Positions 1 through 12,494 of a DNA stretch of 64,000 nt are shown piece by piece. Every line of letters begins with the position of its first letter. Position 1 is the stretch's first letter. A program made the translations under genes and the position numbers. Under the pieces are notes generated by a model. That model made no database searches, was not told the origin of the DNA, and saw only the letters and a list, made by a program, of their open reading frames with translations. Source of the DNA: Emydura subglobosa (taxonomy: Eukaryota; Chordata; Testudines; Chelidae); the NCBI GenBank assembly GCA_007922225.1, contig ML679946.1, positions 96,602,759 through 96,666,758 of the forward strand. The letters are read 5' to 3'.

Positions 1-119
1 TATCCAGCATAAAGAAAACCACTCTGGGATACTTCCTTGAGACATTGTTTACCCATAAACACACCTGGTGGTCTACAAAAACCCCTATTCAAGTTCAAAC
101 CCCTGTTCTGATGCCTGGA

Positions 120-545
120 TCCAAATGCTGCATCAGGTCCACTAGGACTTCCCCTTTTCTTGACTGATCGTGTTGGGGACTCTGCCTGTCTCAAGCGCTC
201 CGGACCCTAAGCTGAACAGCCTGTCTCCTGGGAACCCCTGAGCTGCATGGAGTGGTGAGACCCGCTCCCCCATTCCCTCCCCCCCCCCAACACTGTCTCC
301 CTCTCTCTTTCTCTCTCTCTCTTTTAGTCCAGGCATAACTTTCTATTTTTGTAATCAAACCTGGGCTAGCTTTCTCCAATACCCCAACTGTAATTGTGTA
401 GCATTGTAAGTATGTGATTGTTTTTCTCTCCTTGTACGGTATTACAATTAATATCATAAGTTTTATATACCTGGCAATAAACTAACTGTTATATTCAAGC
501 TGATTGCCACTCTCTCTCTCTCTCCAAACTTCATTTACTCCTTTG
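120..545 (+). mobile_element. possible LTR-element remnant
   Basis: A pyrimidine-rich stretch is followed by an AT-rich tail with AATAAA near 476 and a CT-rich segment. This resembles the R-U5 part of a reptile LTR. No matching second LTR, primer site or target duplication is seen, so the class is unknown and the call is tentative. Confidence 0.25.
297..325. repeat. (CT)n microsatellite
   Basis: This is a nearly pure CT/TTC run. A second short CT run lies at 510-524. Confidence 0.8.
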
Positions 546-679
546 TGTTCTGGGCTTCCCTATCTTGCTCTGCAGCAACGCTTCTTTTACCTAAGCCAAA
601 GATCCCTGGAGTGCGCAAAAAACCTATGGGGTTTGCTCATCAAGGGGGTTACTATTAGAATAATTGTAGAGTGAGGGGG

Positions 680-905
680 GAGGCAGCTGAGAAGTGCTGC
701 TCTGCCTAGCCTATGGAGTCCAGGGGCAAATAAGGGTGGCAGCTGAAAAGTGCTGTTTGGACCCAGCCTGCTCAGAAGTGCGCTCTGTTCTGGTGCGTTG
801 CAAAGGGGCATATAAGAGTGGCTGCTGAAAGTGCTGTGTCACCCAGCCTGCTGAGTTCAGGGACATATAAGGGGTCAGCTGACAGTGCTGATAGCCCTGT
901 CCGCT
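680..905 (+). repeat. degenerate tandem repeat, unit about 60-75 bp
   Basis: Three to four diverged units each carry a core like CATATAAG, then GGCAGCTGA, then AGTGCTG, then CCAGCCTGCT. Cores start near 681, 725, 808 and 866. The repeated TATA-like core suggests duplicated U3 or promoter sequence of an LTR element. No ORF is present. Confidence 0.5.
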
Positions 906-1290
906 CAGACACACTCAGTTAATCTGAAATGTGTGTGTGTATCTGTGGGGGGGTTTATTTGAATCTGGGCTGGAGGAACCCAGCCCTGAAAACTTAGGTC
1001 CTGCAGGATAGCTCCATTGGGAGAGGACTTGTAGCCCTATGAACACACAAGTAACACAAGCAGTATATGAATAGAATCACTACCCCCCCTTCCAGGAAGG
1101 TAGCCCTAATAAATGAGCATACCCCAAAGTGACGGGCAAGTCTGGTAACAGCAGGCTTCCTCATTCTGATGTACGTAAAAAACAATAATGTGCTGTTAGT
1201 TTTTGTGTCCTTAGCTAGTTGCTCTTCAAATTATTTACTGTACAGTTGACTTACCAGAGTTTATGCTCCTTTCTATGTTCCTAACTGATA
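906..1290. other. no gene recognised
   Basis: This stretch has a short GT run near 930 and a G run near 945 but no convincing coding or repeat structure. Short ORFs here look random. Confidence 0.5.
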
Positions 1291-1510
1291 TTTGACTTCC
1301 AGTTTTCGAAGGATGCCTTTGTGCCTCTAACAGCCTCTTTTACTCTGCTGTTGAGCCAGGGTGGCATATTTTTGGTCCTCTTGATTTTTTTTTAAATTGG
1401 TGTATACTTATAGTTTGAGCTGCTATTATTGTGGTTTTAAATAATCTCCATGCAGTTTTCAGGCATTTCATCCTTGTGCCTGCTCATTTTAATTTCTATT
1501 TAACTAGCTC
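1291..1510 (-). mobile_element. old LINE-like remnant (tentative)
   Basis: The minus strand gives broken lysine- and glutamine-rich peptide such as LAQQQSKRG, resembling the segment between endonuclease and RT of reptile LINEs. It carries many stops and frameshifts. Family assignment rests on impression only. Confidence 0.3.
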
Positions 1511-1529
1511 TTAACTGGGAGGCAACAGG

Positions 1530-1820
1530 TTGCTGCCAGTGCCTTTCCCCACTGCCGGAGTGTTTCACTGGGGCAGGGAAAGGCTCCAACAGCATGGAGG
1601 CAGTGGAACTCTACATTGCTAAAAATAGCAGTGTGAAATGGGAGGCACTGCTTGGGCATATAGAGAGATGTGTATGGTATATACCCTAAGGTCCTGGCAT
1701 GCCGCTGCTTTATTCACCTAAGCAATGTCTTGCCCTCTACACTGCTATTTTTACACGTGCCAGCAGGGCGTGCAGTGTCTGTCCTCTACACACCAGCTCA
1801 AGTGTAGACCTGCCCTCAGT
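1530..1820. mobile_element. degenerate MITE-like sequence
   Basis: Inverted blocks such as GCTAAAAATAGCAGTGT and CACTGCTATTTTTACAC occur near 1617 and 1738, and the right end reads AAGTGTAGACCTGCCC. This matches the style of the GTCTACAC-ended MITEs elsewhere in the window. The left end is unclear. Confidence 0.4.
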
Positions 1821-3906
1821 GGTAGTACATGAGAACCAGGAAGTGAATCTAACTAGACACGGACTAGCAACAACTCGAAAGTGTGAATTTCTCCTGTTTT
1901 CATCGCCCATGCCGAGTGGAATGGAAACAGTAAACAAGCCACATAAAGGATGAAAAGTAAATTAGATTTTTAAATCATCTGTATACGTCTAGTAATCTAA
2001 GATTTTGTTAATAACATGAGAAAGGACATTTTTTTTTGCCCAGCACTAAACTAGAAGTTTAATCTCCTATCGATTTAAGCTGATGTACAGACTACATTCC
2101 AATTTACTTGACTGATTCTTGCAGCTCGAGGGACTCAAGTCACCTGTAAATTAGACATTTTTTCTGGAGGTGACCATTAGATAAACGTTTCTGTACACAA
2201 AAAACCTTTATTTTTAATTAGAGGCAGTTGGTGAAATTCACTGCTGGCATAAGCTGGTGAGACACCAGTGAAGTCAACATCAATGGTGAATGTGGCCCTG
2301 TAAGTATTAATGTGTACAAGATTCTTTGGGTTCAAGGAATTAGATTCAAGTGAAAAAACTATTTTAGGACCCAGAGGTCACATATTCTCTTGGGAAATGT
2401 TCTAATGTAACATTAACCCACCCATATTACAGGTATTGAATATTTTTATGTCTAAGAGGCCAGTCATTAGAAGGAACCAAATCAGAATTCAGGGGATGGG
2501 GCACCCACTTTGAATTTGTACTTGAGGGCTCATCTGGGTATTGCTAGGCCCCTTGGCAGGGTTATGTAGGCCCTAAGTTTTAAAACAGGGCCTAGTGTTT
2601 TTGGGTGCTTCAATTTAAGGAACCTTGAAAGGGCCTGATTATTGGGAAGCACTGAGCACCTGCCCTCTGAAAGCCATTAGTCCTCATTAGCAAGCATAAG
2701 AGTAACAAGCTTGAACATTATGGTCACCTTACTAAGCAAGAGTTGGAGGCCCATTCCCTCCTCTAAAAATAAATCACTTTAGAAACAGGGCTGAATAGTT
2801 AGGCAACTATTCAAGATTCCAGTGCCCCTTTAATGGCTCAGCTCCACATGTTATTGATACAGAACTCCTTAAGTATTCTCTTTAAAAGCTTCCTGTCAAA
2901 GTTCCTCCAGACTACTTGATAAATCAAGTTTTTGCTTCACTGAGCCCAGCAGGGGGAAGGTACTGCAGCTTACAAGAACCAGAAGCTAAAGAATTTCTCA
3001 TTCATTTCAAACAGCAGCAGCCAGACTTAGATAATGGAAATCAAGTTCCTCTTTTCCAATAATTATTGTTGTGATTCTAAATGAAGTTGTCTCAGGCAGA
3101 AAGGATATAGTTTGATTTTTCACATACACTGTATCCCTGGCAGGATCTGAGATCAGGGGGAAAAGTACTTTGACAAGGGAGCCCCACTAACATTTTGTTG
3201 ATGTGTTTCTGATTAACGTATTCAAGAAGCAGGGATGTATCCAAAATATAACAAATGAATTTACATAGTATTCTGAACTATGTATCTCTTGACTTTGAAG
3301 TAATTCCTTAGATTAATAAAACTGAGTGATTTCTTTTAAAATCTAGTCTACCATTTATGCTCTTTTTTCTCCTTTTTGCATTTCATTCACTTTCAACAGT
3401 GAAGCTAGATTTAACAGGTTGTTCTACATTCCCACAATGCCTTTAATTATATGTTGGTTTTTTTTTTTTTTGCAGTGTACTATTCGGCTCCTAAATACAG
3501 TCTCTGTATTCTGTATAGAGCTCCCGACAGGATATATTCCCCAATAAACTTCAGAAACAAAGCTGGAACTCAATGTGTGGAGAAACCTGTTTACCTGTTT
3601 GTTTATCTATGCATTGGAGCCTTTTCCATTTTTTTAAATAATAAATGCCTCTTGCCTAAGATCTGATTCCATATATATGACAATACTATTCTTTCTGGGC
3701 TTCCAGTATTGCTACAGGATGTTTAAATCCAAATGTAAAGGAGGAGGGGAGATTTGCCTTCTGAAAAAAAAAAAGTCTTTTCCCATAAGATCTGATAAAA
3801 CCTACATATTACATACTTGCTTTACCCAGTTAATTAGTGTGCAACTAACGAGTCAGTTAGTAACGAGTCAGTTACCTCTCCAGGTGCATGCTCTTGAGTC
3901 TGTTCG
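1821..3906. other. non-coding, no gene recognised
   Basis: The stretch is AT-rich with stops in all frames. Around 2576-2690 there is a diverged copy of a palindromic amniote repeat also seen near 28440 and 44625. At 3845-3875 a short direct duplication, TAACGAGTCAGTTA, is visible. Confidence 0.5.
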
Positions 3907-4183
3907 GTATGTCTACACTGGAGCAGAAGGTACAAAGTCCAGCTCAAGTAGACATACCTATGCTTGCCTTGATGAAGTTAGCATGCTAAAAATAAAATCG
4001 TAGCTCTGGTGGATGGGTTGGGCTACACACCTGCGTACGATCCTGTCTGAAACCTTACGTCTATATTTGGGGTGATTACAACCACCACAGCTCCACAGCT
4101 CCACACACTGGCTCCATCAGCACGAGCACAGGTATTTCTACCAATGCTGGAAATGACACTTCCAGCTCCAGTGTAGACATTAC
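3907..4183. mobile_element. MITE with GTCTACAC-type terminal inverted repeats
   Basis: The left end reads GGTATGTCTACACTGGAGC and the right end is its imperfect reverse complement (GCTCCAGTGTAGACATTAC), 277 bp apart with no ORF. The ends match those of the Harbinger remnant at 58674-60143, so this is probably a non-autonomous PIF/Harbinger derivative. A second internal AGTAGACATACC suggests nesting. No clear target duplication is seen. Confidence 0.6.
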
Positions 4184-7100
4184 TCTGGGTGCCTGCCATT
4201 TATCTACTGGCTTGAAGAAACTGAGATCTAACAAAAAGATACAAGGTTGCAACTAATTTTCTTGCTGGCTTGTGTAATTAAGCCCAGAGGCACAACTGAG
4301 CAAGGCAGAAATGTCATGAGATTTGGTCTGAGATGAGTGGGATGGTTCCATTCTACAGGGTCGGGAAGCAAAGTTCCCTGCATACCACAGCTTCAGAAGA
4401 AATTAAAAAGCTCATGATCGCTCAAGTTAATTGGGCTTCTGCAAAAGCAGCACAGAAAAGCTTGTATAAGCAGCAAGCCTGGGTCTGGACAGGGCTGAAT
4501 CTTCCATTTCCTGTTGTGGACCTAGGCATGTGCCAGTGTATACAGCCCATGCTTTTGGATTGAGAAACGCACCCACTACATGTCTTTTCCTGCTGCTCCC
4601 TCCACCAGCCACACACATCTGCAATTGCCATAACGGACATGGAACCAACGTACTGTTAAGAGTCACGTCTCCGGGGTGTGTTTGGTTCATTAATACGTTC
4701 CAGCATTTGAAGGCACTGTGCCTGCAGCCATGTGCCCCAGAGACACCCAAGTCTTGTATTACTGGATCATTAACACACAATACCTCATATTTAGGTGGTA
4801 CTGAGAAGCATACTGTTGAATTACAAAGCCACAGCTGTGCCACTTGCAGATGTGTGTCCTTGCAGGGTAGAGATATCACAAATACAACAGAGGTGCACTT
4901 GGATTTTATTTTTTCTCTTTAGGAATTATTGGTGGCAGAGCGGGAGAGATTCAAGACTCCACTGGCTGCTTTCCTGGCAGATTAGGTGGTAAGGAAACTA
5001 TTTTTGGAAGACGCCTCTATAAAAACAGAAGATGAATCAACTCCTCATCTCTCCCACAGAGCATGACTTTTACTTATTTACTTACCATGCAGTTCTAAAG
5101 AACTTTAGTTAGACACAGCCCATAGACATAAGCACAATGGACAGGGATCCCTTTCCAGATGCTCTGTGATCAACTAGATAGACTAGTGATAGACTAGCTA
5201 TGGGAGTTTGGTCCATTACGGGTAGGACAAGTGAATCAGGTTTTGAAAAATAACACCCTTTGAACCTATGACCACTTCCAGAACTGTGAAGATGCTGAGT
5301 ATTTACTTAGATTCATCTCCCCCTCTTCCAAATAAGCTTTCATTTTCATGCCCCTCTGAGTGTCCAGGGTCTCAGAGATGCCAAACTTCTGTACAAAATT
5401 GGTTCTGATTTGCGATAGTATTTCATGTCTAACTGTGCAGTGTCCCTTTTGGTACAGAAGAGATGAGACAGTTACAATGACTATAAAGGGATTATTTATT
5501 GAGGCCACTGGACATGGACAAGTTCGATAGTTTTCACTGGCTCTCTAGTCTTCAAAGAGACTAAATACACCACAAAGGCAGCCTAGACTAAGCAGTTGTA
5601 GCAGGGACTGCTGACTGTTCTACAGACTAGAAATAGTGAGAGAAAGCTGGATCTTGAGATTTCCAGCCTGTTTGTGCAGACTCTAAAGGTGTGCTTAGTT
5701 TGGAGAAGCTTTGGGAAAGCTTCTGAACAATATCTGGGGACTTTGTCCAGTCCAAACTCAGAACCTTTGGAAGTTCATCCATCACTAATTATGGCATCCC
5801 CTTTGCTTGGTTTCCAAGACTGAACATACTGTGTTAAGAAAGTTATCCACCACAACGCAGTTCAGACTGTATCGGTTTAAATAGCTATAAAAGAGCTTCT
5901 GGAGGACACATAGACCTTCATCTATGTTACAGGCAGCAGCTCAGTTGTAGGAGAATATATTTCTATATTGTACTTCTGGGAGTTATTTTTTTCTTTTTTA
6001 AAACATTTAGCGCTGCTGAAAGATGCCAGATTGGCAGCCCTGGTAAGCAGATTTCCTCTCTTCATCCATTGGACAGGAACAGCCCGGGCAGTAGCAGTAC
6101 AGGAGTCCTCATGCTGCCATATCATTATCCCTGTTATTGAGGACCACATCCTGGGGTGAGAGAATCAGTCGGGCTCCAGGCCCCGATATTTGAGACTGTC
6201 AACAGAAGTGCCAAATTGTACCACTTTTTCCAGTGGGAACTGACTTGATGCCACTAAATCTCATAAAATCTCCAACAGCTCTTCCAGATACTTTTAAAAT
6301 GCTTGAGACCTGAGCATAATGCAACAATGATTACAGCTCCTAGGTGCTACGGTAATACAAATAATAATCATCATCAATGTTGGCCTGAAACATGCCCTAA
6401 ATAGCATCCTGATTGTCTCCTTATATTTTTCTTTTATGCCTAAACTTCTCTAGGCCTAAGCTTCTCTAACGTTCTGCAATCCCTCCTTTCCAGTCCATCT
6501 TTTCCATTATTCTAATATTTTCTCGGTAGCTATTTCGGAATAAAGTCTTGGTATGCAAGCACCTATTTGTTTCCCTATATTATGAAAAAACAAAAATGGA
6601 ATAAACTATGTAACCATTTCGAAGAGCAAAGATTAAGCAACGGTTAAAGAAAGTGGAGAACAATGGTGAGGGAGTGGAAGCAGAAGACACATCTGTGCAT
6701 TCTCTGTGCATTATAAAGGCAAACAAAAGGAATATGGAGACAAATATCTTGTGTCAGGGAATGTCTTAGATAATCTATGGCGCTCCTGTTGGAGGAGGAA
6801 CATGTAAGGAATAAATGTGTCTAGAGGTTGAAAAACAGAACCATGAGTCAGTTTTCATCTCAATTCACCCATCTATGGAATGGATGTAATGATACCTACC
6901 TCTCAATGGTGTTGCAAAGCTTAATTAATTCAAAAGTTCTTTGCTATGGAACTACTGAATTGCAGAATTTACAAATCTTCCCTTTTTGCTTTGTAAGCTG
7001 AAGATGAGGTCTTTAACTACACCCTCCTTAATAAATGAGTCTTTAAAAATCATTATAAAAACGGCCAGCAAAATAAAGTGCATGAGCATTAGTGCTGACT

Positions 7101-7224
7101 GTAAATATTCAAAACTTTAAAACTATTAAACCAAATTTCCTCTCACCTGAATTGCTTGTATAGATCTCTGTGAGGTCTACAAAACAAGCGGAGTTTGAAA
7201 TGATAGCTTTAGAGTTATCCAAGC
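4184..7224. other. non-coding, no gene recognised
   Basis: ORFs up to 150 codons occur near 4430-4920 on both strands, overlapping each other in a stop-poor stretch, without recognisable domains, splice context or codon bias. The rest is AT-rich unique-looking DNA. Confidence 0.5.
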
Positions 7225-8113
7225 TGTCGTGGAGCAAGCGGACCCATCCCCCTCCTAGGGACAGGTGGGGGTCACTGGAGCTCTGTGGCTGTGTCCCCTG
7301 ACCCTTTTAGTCATAGGGGGGCAACTATGCAGGGGCCAAAAGGCCTAAAGGATTAGGTCTTTACCACTGCCCTTGGCTCAAGACAGTGTGGCCTATGAGC
7401 CAAAGTCAACATAGCTGTCCTTGTCTCCAAGGCTGTAAGGGTTAGGAGTTAGTCTCAATATGGCAGCTCTTGTCTTTAAGGCTGCGAGGACAAGGGGTTA
7501 GAGTCAATATGCCCTTATTTTCAGGGCTTGTGGCCTGATGTCTGGAGGGGACTTGGCCGTCTCCCAGAGATGGGTGGTGACTGGGGTAAGGGGACCCAGG
7601 CTCTCCCTGATCCACTGGGTCCCAACCCAGGGTCCTGACAGTGGTGATGTGATTTGCCTCTGGCCAACCGGGATCTAACCTCAAGATGCTGATATCATCC
7701 GGCTTAGCAGCCAGCCTCACGGGCTATTTCCTACCCTGCCTCCTCAGTGGCTGTCTGCTCATCTTCAGGGTCTGAGGCTTTCTCAGCTGGGATGGTTCCC
7801 ACTAGGTCCCGCCATTCCTGGGTGTCCCATGTAGTCTTGAGGTCTGCTAGGGTCTCAAGGCATTTGACTTCCATGGTCCGGAGGTTCAGTGGCTCCCTGA
7901 TTGCAGCAGGCAGACTTCATCCTCCCTCTTGAGTGGTCAGCCTAGACTGGGCTGTGTCACTCCCTCTTATACCTGTTCTCCAGCTGGAGCATGCTCAGCA
8001 GGGTCAGGAGAGCCTGACCTCCTCAGGCCGTGAAGTAGAGTTAGCCCATGGCAAACCAGTGCGAGGCAAGCAGGCCCCATCGCACAAGCACAAATGTCTT
8101 ATTCCCCACTACA
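7225..8113 (-). mobile_element. LTR-like dispersed repeat, copy 1
   Basis: On the minus strand the element starts TGTAGTGGGG and ends CACGACA, giving TG...CA ends. It carries a TATA-like GGTATAAGAG and shares a block around GGGACCCAGTGGAKCAGGR with the copy at 11758-12494 in opposite orientation. A diverged tandem repeat of about 62 bp lies at 7400-7545. It resembles a solo LTR of a turtle retroelement. The flanks give no exact target duplication, so boundaries are approximate. Confidence 0.5.
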
Positions 8114-10603
8114 TTAGCTACATCTTTTTTTTTTATTCCCCAATCTTCTGTGGGTTGAAACTAAGCATGGAAACTTTCAGCTCCTAAGTGATGATTTAAA
8201 TGGAATGGAAATTGGAATCCAACCTTAGCGATAGCTGGCACCCACAACAAATAATGTGTATTAAAATAATAACATAAAATGCATACTGATTTTAAAATAT
8301 AGTCATAATGGTGAAACTTGACATTAAAGGATACTGGCCCAATCAACCATCACAGGTGAAAAACAATTCATCTGATAATCTTTCAGAAATTGATGGTGCT
8401 TGGAGCTAACCATATTTCCTAAAGGCAGGGTTTTATAGCACTTCCTTGCTCTTCTGACTGGGCCCAGAAGCACTTTTGCTGCTGTCCAAAATGACGGCGT
8501 AAGTGAGATGGAACCGGGATGTGTACTGTATAGGCTGGGGACTGGATACTTTAATCACATGACCAGGTACAAAGGGGAGCTTGGTGTTAATGAAAAATTG
8601 CGAGTTCACTGGAATGAACACGCTGCATTCTCCTCAGAGCATAATGAACCGATCATTTAGTTATCAAGGACCTGGAAAATCTTACTGCAGAAAACCACCA
8701 CAATTTGGTAGCCCTGGCAACTGCTTCTACTCAACCCAGAAGGGAGGGCTCAGCATCCTCATTATGCTATGATTTGTCAATAGTGCCATCACAAGTCATC
8801 ACCACTACTAAGATTTCACATGGCACATCACTGTAACCCTTCTGCCAGGTGGAGTCAGCCGCAAACAGGGTTGGGTTCAATATGTAGAGGTTCCTCTTAG
8901 CAATGAAGAATAGAACCGGCTCCAGCCCCAACCCAGTAATCTGGAAAAACTTACCACCCGTGGGTGCTTGCAAGAGGCATTATTTCCCCACTCTCACGCA
9001 CTGATTCTGCGTATGACAAAAGAGAACTTTTACTAAAAGGGAATCAAGCATCAGCTTGGGAAAACACTACAATCACATTCAGAAGCATGCATCCAGAAGC
9101 AAATCCCCAATCCCCATAGTGCACTGGGCAGCATCCTTTGCCTCCGTTTCACACCTTGCAGTGGGAAAGTCCAATGAATGAATATTCCTTTAAGACATCA
9201 CTCCCATCTCCCCCTGCTGCACCCCACTCACGGTGGGCGGTCCTTGGGTAGCAAAGACCCAGAGTTCAGAGGTGCATTCACATTGCCTCTCATTTCACTA
9301 CTGTCCCTACACCAGGTCTAAGGGCTATGCCTGTTTCTCAGGGATTCAGCCTGGTAAACACTGAACAGAAAACAATGACTCTCCTTTGAGTCTAATCAGC
9401 TGTCTGCAAACACTGGAGAGGGGCAGATCAAATAGGATCAAGTATCTTTGGGCAGAGACCACACCACCAGGTACGAACACTTGTCTCCACCCCCTTTTCA
9501 AGTTCCCTGGGATTTGGGCAGCAATTGAGGCTCAGTTTAGGGAAACCCCCTCAATCAGGGCATGCTACGCCCAGTTCTGCTGCTCTTTCCTCATACAGTA
9601 AGAATAACAACACTGAATTGTTCCCTGCATTCAAATACTAAAGTGATTTGTAACCCAACATCAGCCAAAATTAATGGTTTTGGCAAAGCTGCTCAATCAC
9701 GCTGCGCACCTAGGCAGAGTAGGCGTGTCTATGTAAACACGGTCTGCCCCTGAGGCTTTTTCCCCCAGAGCATCACCAGATGTCAGGAGAGAGCTCATTC
9801 AGACCCTGCTTACATAGTGAAGGGGGAAAAGGTTCTAGTTGTAACCCATCACGTATGGTTTGATGCTGTCAGAGCCAACATCTCATATTTCTGTAAGAAA
9901 AATCAGACCCAGAAGCACTTGTGAAAAAAATAAAGGCTAGCAAAAGCAGAGTGCAGCACTAATTCAAAAAGAAATTCTATAGCCAGCGTAGGCTTTGCAG
10001 TGGCAATGGTATAAAATAATAGGTTACAAGCCGCAGATACTCTTTAAAACACTAAACCAAACCACTTGAATTCATTACTTACTGTCCACCTGTTTAACAG
10101 TAAGGCTATCTTTTGGTTCAGCACTCGGAGAAATTTCTTTTGTCAACCGACTAGCACCAATTAAACTTTAACATCTAATTCATCATATACTTTGTATCTA
10201 GAAAATGGAAATTCCTCCTAAATCTAATGCTGATCTTGCAACAGTGAAACTAAAGAGAGTTTTACCATTTTACTCAGTGCAAGCAGGATTAGACCCTAGG
10301 TTACTAATACAAATAATAATATAAAACTGTGTGTGTGAGAGTGAGAGAGGGATTTGAAAAGGAAAAAAAATAAAAATAAAAGAGAATCTCAAACATTTAA
10401 ATCAGAAAAATAAATAGAAAGTGATAACAACCAGTATGTGCCATGTCAATTTTACCCTGCTAGGTTATATTAAACTGAAGCAGAAGATGAACTTTCCTTT
10501 AAAAATGGGATTTTTGTCCTATTGGCAGAACACAGCTATACTAAATTATTTTAAAAATATATATACTTCATAGCCTTCCATTCATACTGCATGGGCGTAT
10601 CTA
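8114..10603. other. non-coding, no gene recognised
   Basis: No long ORF, element end or RNA gene was recognised. The stretch 8830-9800 is moderately GC-rich and unique-looking; 10000-10600 is AT-rich. Confidence 0.5.
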
Positions 10604-10680
10604 AATGGAGAGAGAGAGAGACAGACAGACAGACAGAGTGTGTGTGTGTGTGTGTGTGTGCGCGTGCGCGCGCGCGCGAC
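10604..10680. repeat. compound microsatellite (GA)n-(CAGA)n-(GT)n-(GC)n
   Basis: A GA run grades into CAGA units, then GT dinucleotides and finally alternating CG. The 3' alternating purine-pyrimidine part is the classic sequence type for Z-DNA. The array is probably highly polymorphic. Confidence 0.9.
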
Positions 10681-10739
10681 TAGTGTGTACTTTCTTATCA
10701 CCAGTGTGTGCGCAGGGTATGGGAAGGGGTGTGGATGTG

Positions 10740-11080
10740 TGTAACCAGTCACATTTCACAACGGCTGAGTGACAGCAGTTGCTCTGACACTCGGCTGGAA
10801 TCTTTGACTAGCTGCCGGAATGACACATTGCTGCCCTTCTCTTGTCATTCAGCCCCTGACAAATGCTGACATCCCTTTGCCATTTTTTTCATTCTTGGAT
10901 AACAGGAAACTGCCGCATTTCAATCTGAGTCCCGCACTCTTGGCTCCCAAAGACGACGCTGCATATTAATGCTTCTCGATGATGTGCAGTTCCGTTTCTA
11001 CAGGGCATTTTTCCCATGGCTACCTATCTGAAGCAAACACTCTTTGAAAAGCAGCAGCACTTAACTGCTGCTTTGGGAGC
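10740..11080. other. candidate conserved non-coding element
   Basis: This unique, low-repeat, balanced-composition block contains closely packed motifs such as TGACAG, TGTCATTCA, GCTGACA and GCATATTAATG and no ORF. It stands out from the surrounding repeats. Its regulatory role is inference from composition only. Confidence 0.35.
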
Positions 11081-11704
11081 AGGATCTAGCTAAAACCGGT
11101 GTGGTAATGGTCTCCCCCAGGGGCTCCAGTTTACTCTTTTAGCCAAAGAAATAGAACTGGACTCTGAATGTTGGAACAAGGAACTATTATAGAAGCCACA
11201 GATAAAAACAATTGTAATTTTTTCCCTGCCATGGTATCTGACTCTGGGCCCAATCCTGGAAGGTGCTGGGCACCCTCACCTCCCACAGATGCTGAGGACA
11301 TTTAGGCACCTGTGCAGGATGCAGCCTTGCACTGTCAGGCCCTTTACACTCATGTACTGCACGCTGCTAAAAAGGTTTCTGCTTTGGTTTCTAAAAAATA
11401 AATGCTCAGAAAGTGATTTTCAGGGCATAGAGCTGGGGACTCCCGAGTTCTCTTCCTGGATCTGACACTGCTTTGCTAGGTGATTAATGGCCATGCCAAT
11501 TCAACACCCTGCCTGCGTCTATCTGTAAAATGGGCGTGCACACTTTATAGATTCCTTCATCTGGACATAGTTACGGTTAAGATTTTGTCACAGGTATTTT
11601 TAGTAAAAGTCAGGGACAGGTGACGGGCAATAAACAAAAGTGCACAGAAGCCCGTGAGCTGCCCTCGGTCATGCTGGGTAGCACCTTATTGTATGAATGG
11701 TCCC
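11081..11704. other. non-coding, no gene recognised
   Basis: Unique-looking DNA lies between the candidate conserved block and the CR1 copy. No coding signal is seen. Confidence 0.5.
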
Positions 11705-11757
11705 AATGACTTCCTAGAATCACAGACTCGTAGGACTGCAAAGGACCTCACGAGGTC

Positions 11758-12494
11758 TGTGACAGGGTGTACAAGCCCTGCACTGGACCGGCAGGGGTTA
11801 ATCCCACTCTATGAGCCCAGCAGGCCACGCCCCCTCGACTCTACTGTGCATGCTCCACCTGCAGCCTCAATACAAAAGAGAGCAGCCCAGGAGGGAGGAT
11901 GCACCTTGTATGCTTCTGTCTGGGAGCTGCTAGAGCCCCAGACCATGGAGGCAAAAAGACACTGCAACTCAGGCTGGCACCCCACAGTCTGCAGGAGCTG
12001 CAGAAGGAATGGAGTCTCTAGGAGCTTCACTAGCTGACCCAGGAGGACTATGGACCTTAACACTGGAAAACAGGGTAGGAAGTAACCCAGGAGTATTAGA
12101 CTTTGGTCCATTTGTGGAACTGGGAACTAGGCAACATGTTTTGTCTGGACCCTTGCTGGCCTAGGGGCGATCCCTTTGCCACTACCAGAACACTGGGCTG
12201 GGACCCAGTGGAGCAGGAAGGGCCTGGGTCCCCCTACACTAGTTGCCCCCACCCTCGGGTGGCAGCCCATCACCCCCTGACTCTGGCCACTAGGCCACGC
12301 AGCCCTGATGGCTAGGGCAGCCATGCTGACTCTGGCCACTAGGCCACGCAGCCCTGATGGCTAGGGCAGCCATGCTGACTCTGGCCTCTAAGCTATGCAG
12401 CCCTGAAGTGCAGGGTGGACTGTTAGACCCAAACATGGGGACACAATGCCCCTTCCCTGCAGTCCAAAAGGGGGATAGGTTGTACAAGCCCCGT
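11758..12494 (+). mobile_element. LTR-like dispersed repeat, copy 2, nested in CR1
   Basis: The element begins TGTGACAGGGTG and is flanked on both sides by GGTC (11754-11757 and 12495-12498) inside an otherwise continuous CR1. It shares sequence with the reverse-oriented copy at 7225-8113, including a block at about 12190-12235. A promoter-like TACAAAAGAG occurs near 11870. The 3' end does not show a canonical CA, so the exact right boundary is uncertain. Probably a solo LTR. Confidence 0.55.
12278..12418 (+). repeat. 49-bp minisatellite, nearly three copies
   Basis: Units start at 12278, 12327 and 12376, each beginning TGACTCTGGCC. The first two are almost identical and the third is diverged. 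They lie inside the LTR-like copy and correspond to the diverged tandem repeat in copy 1, so this appears to be a family feature. Confidence 0.85.

Noticed and set aside
4427..4922. Overlapping 130-150 codon ORFs on both strands
   Set aside because: No domain, no splice context and no codon bias; two strands being open together points to chance.
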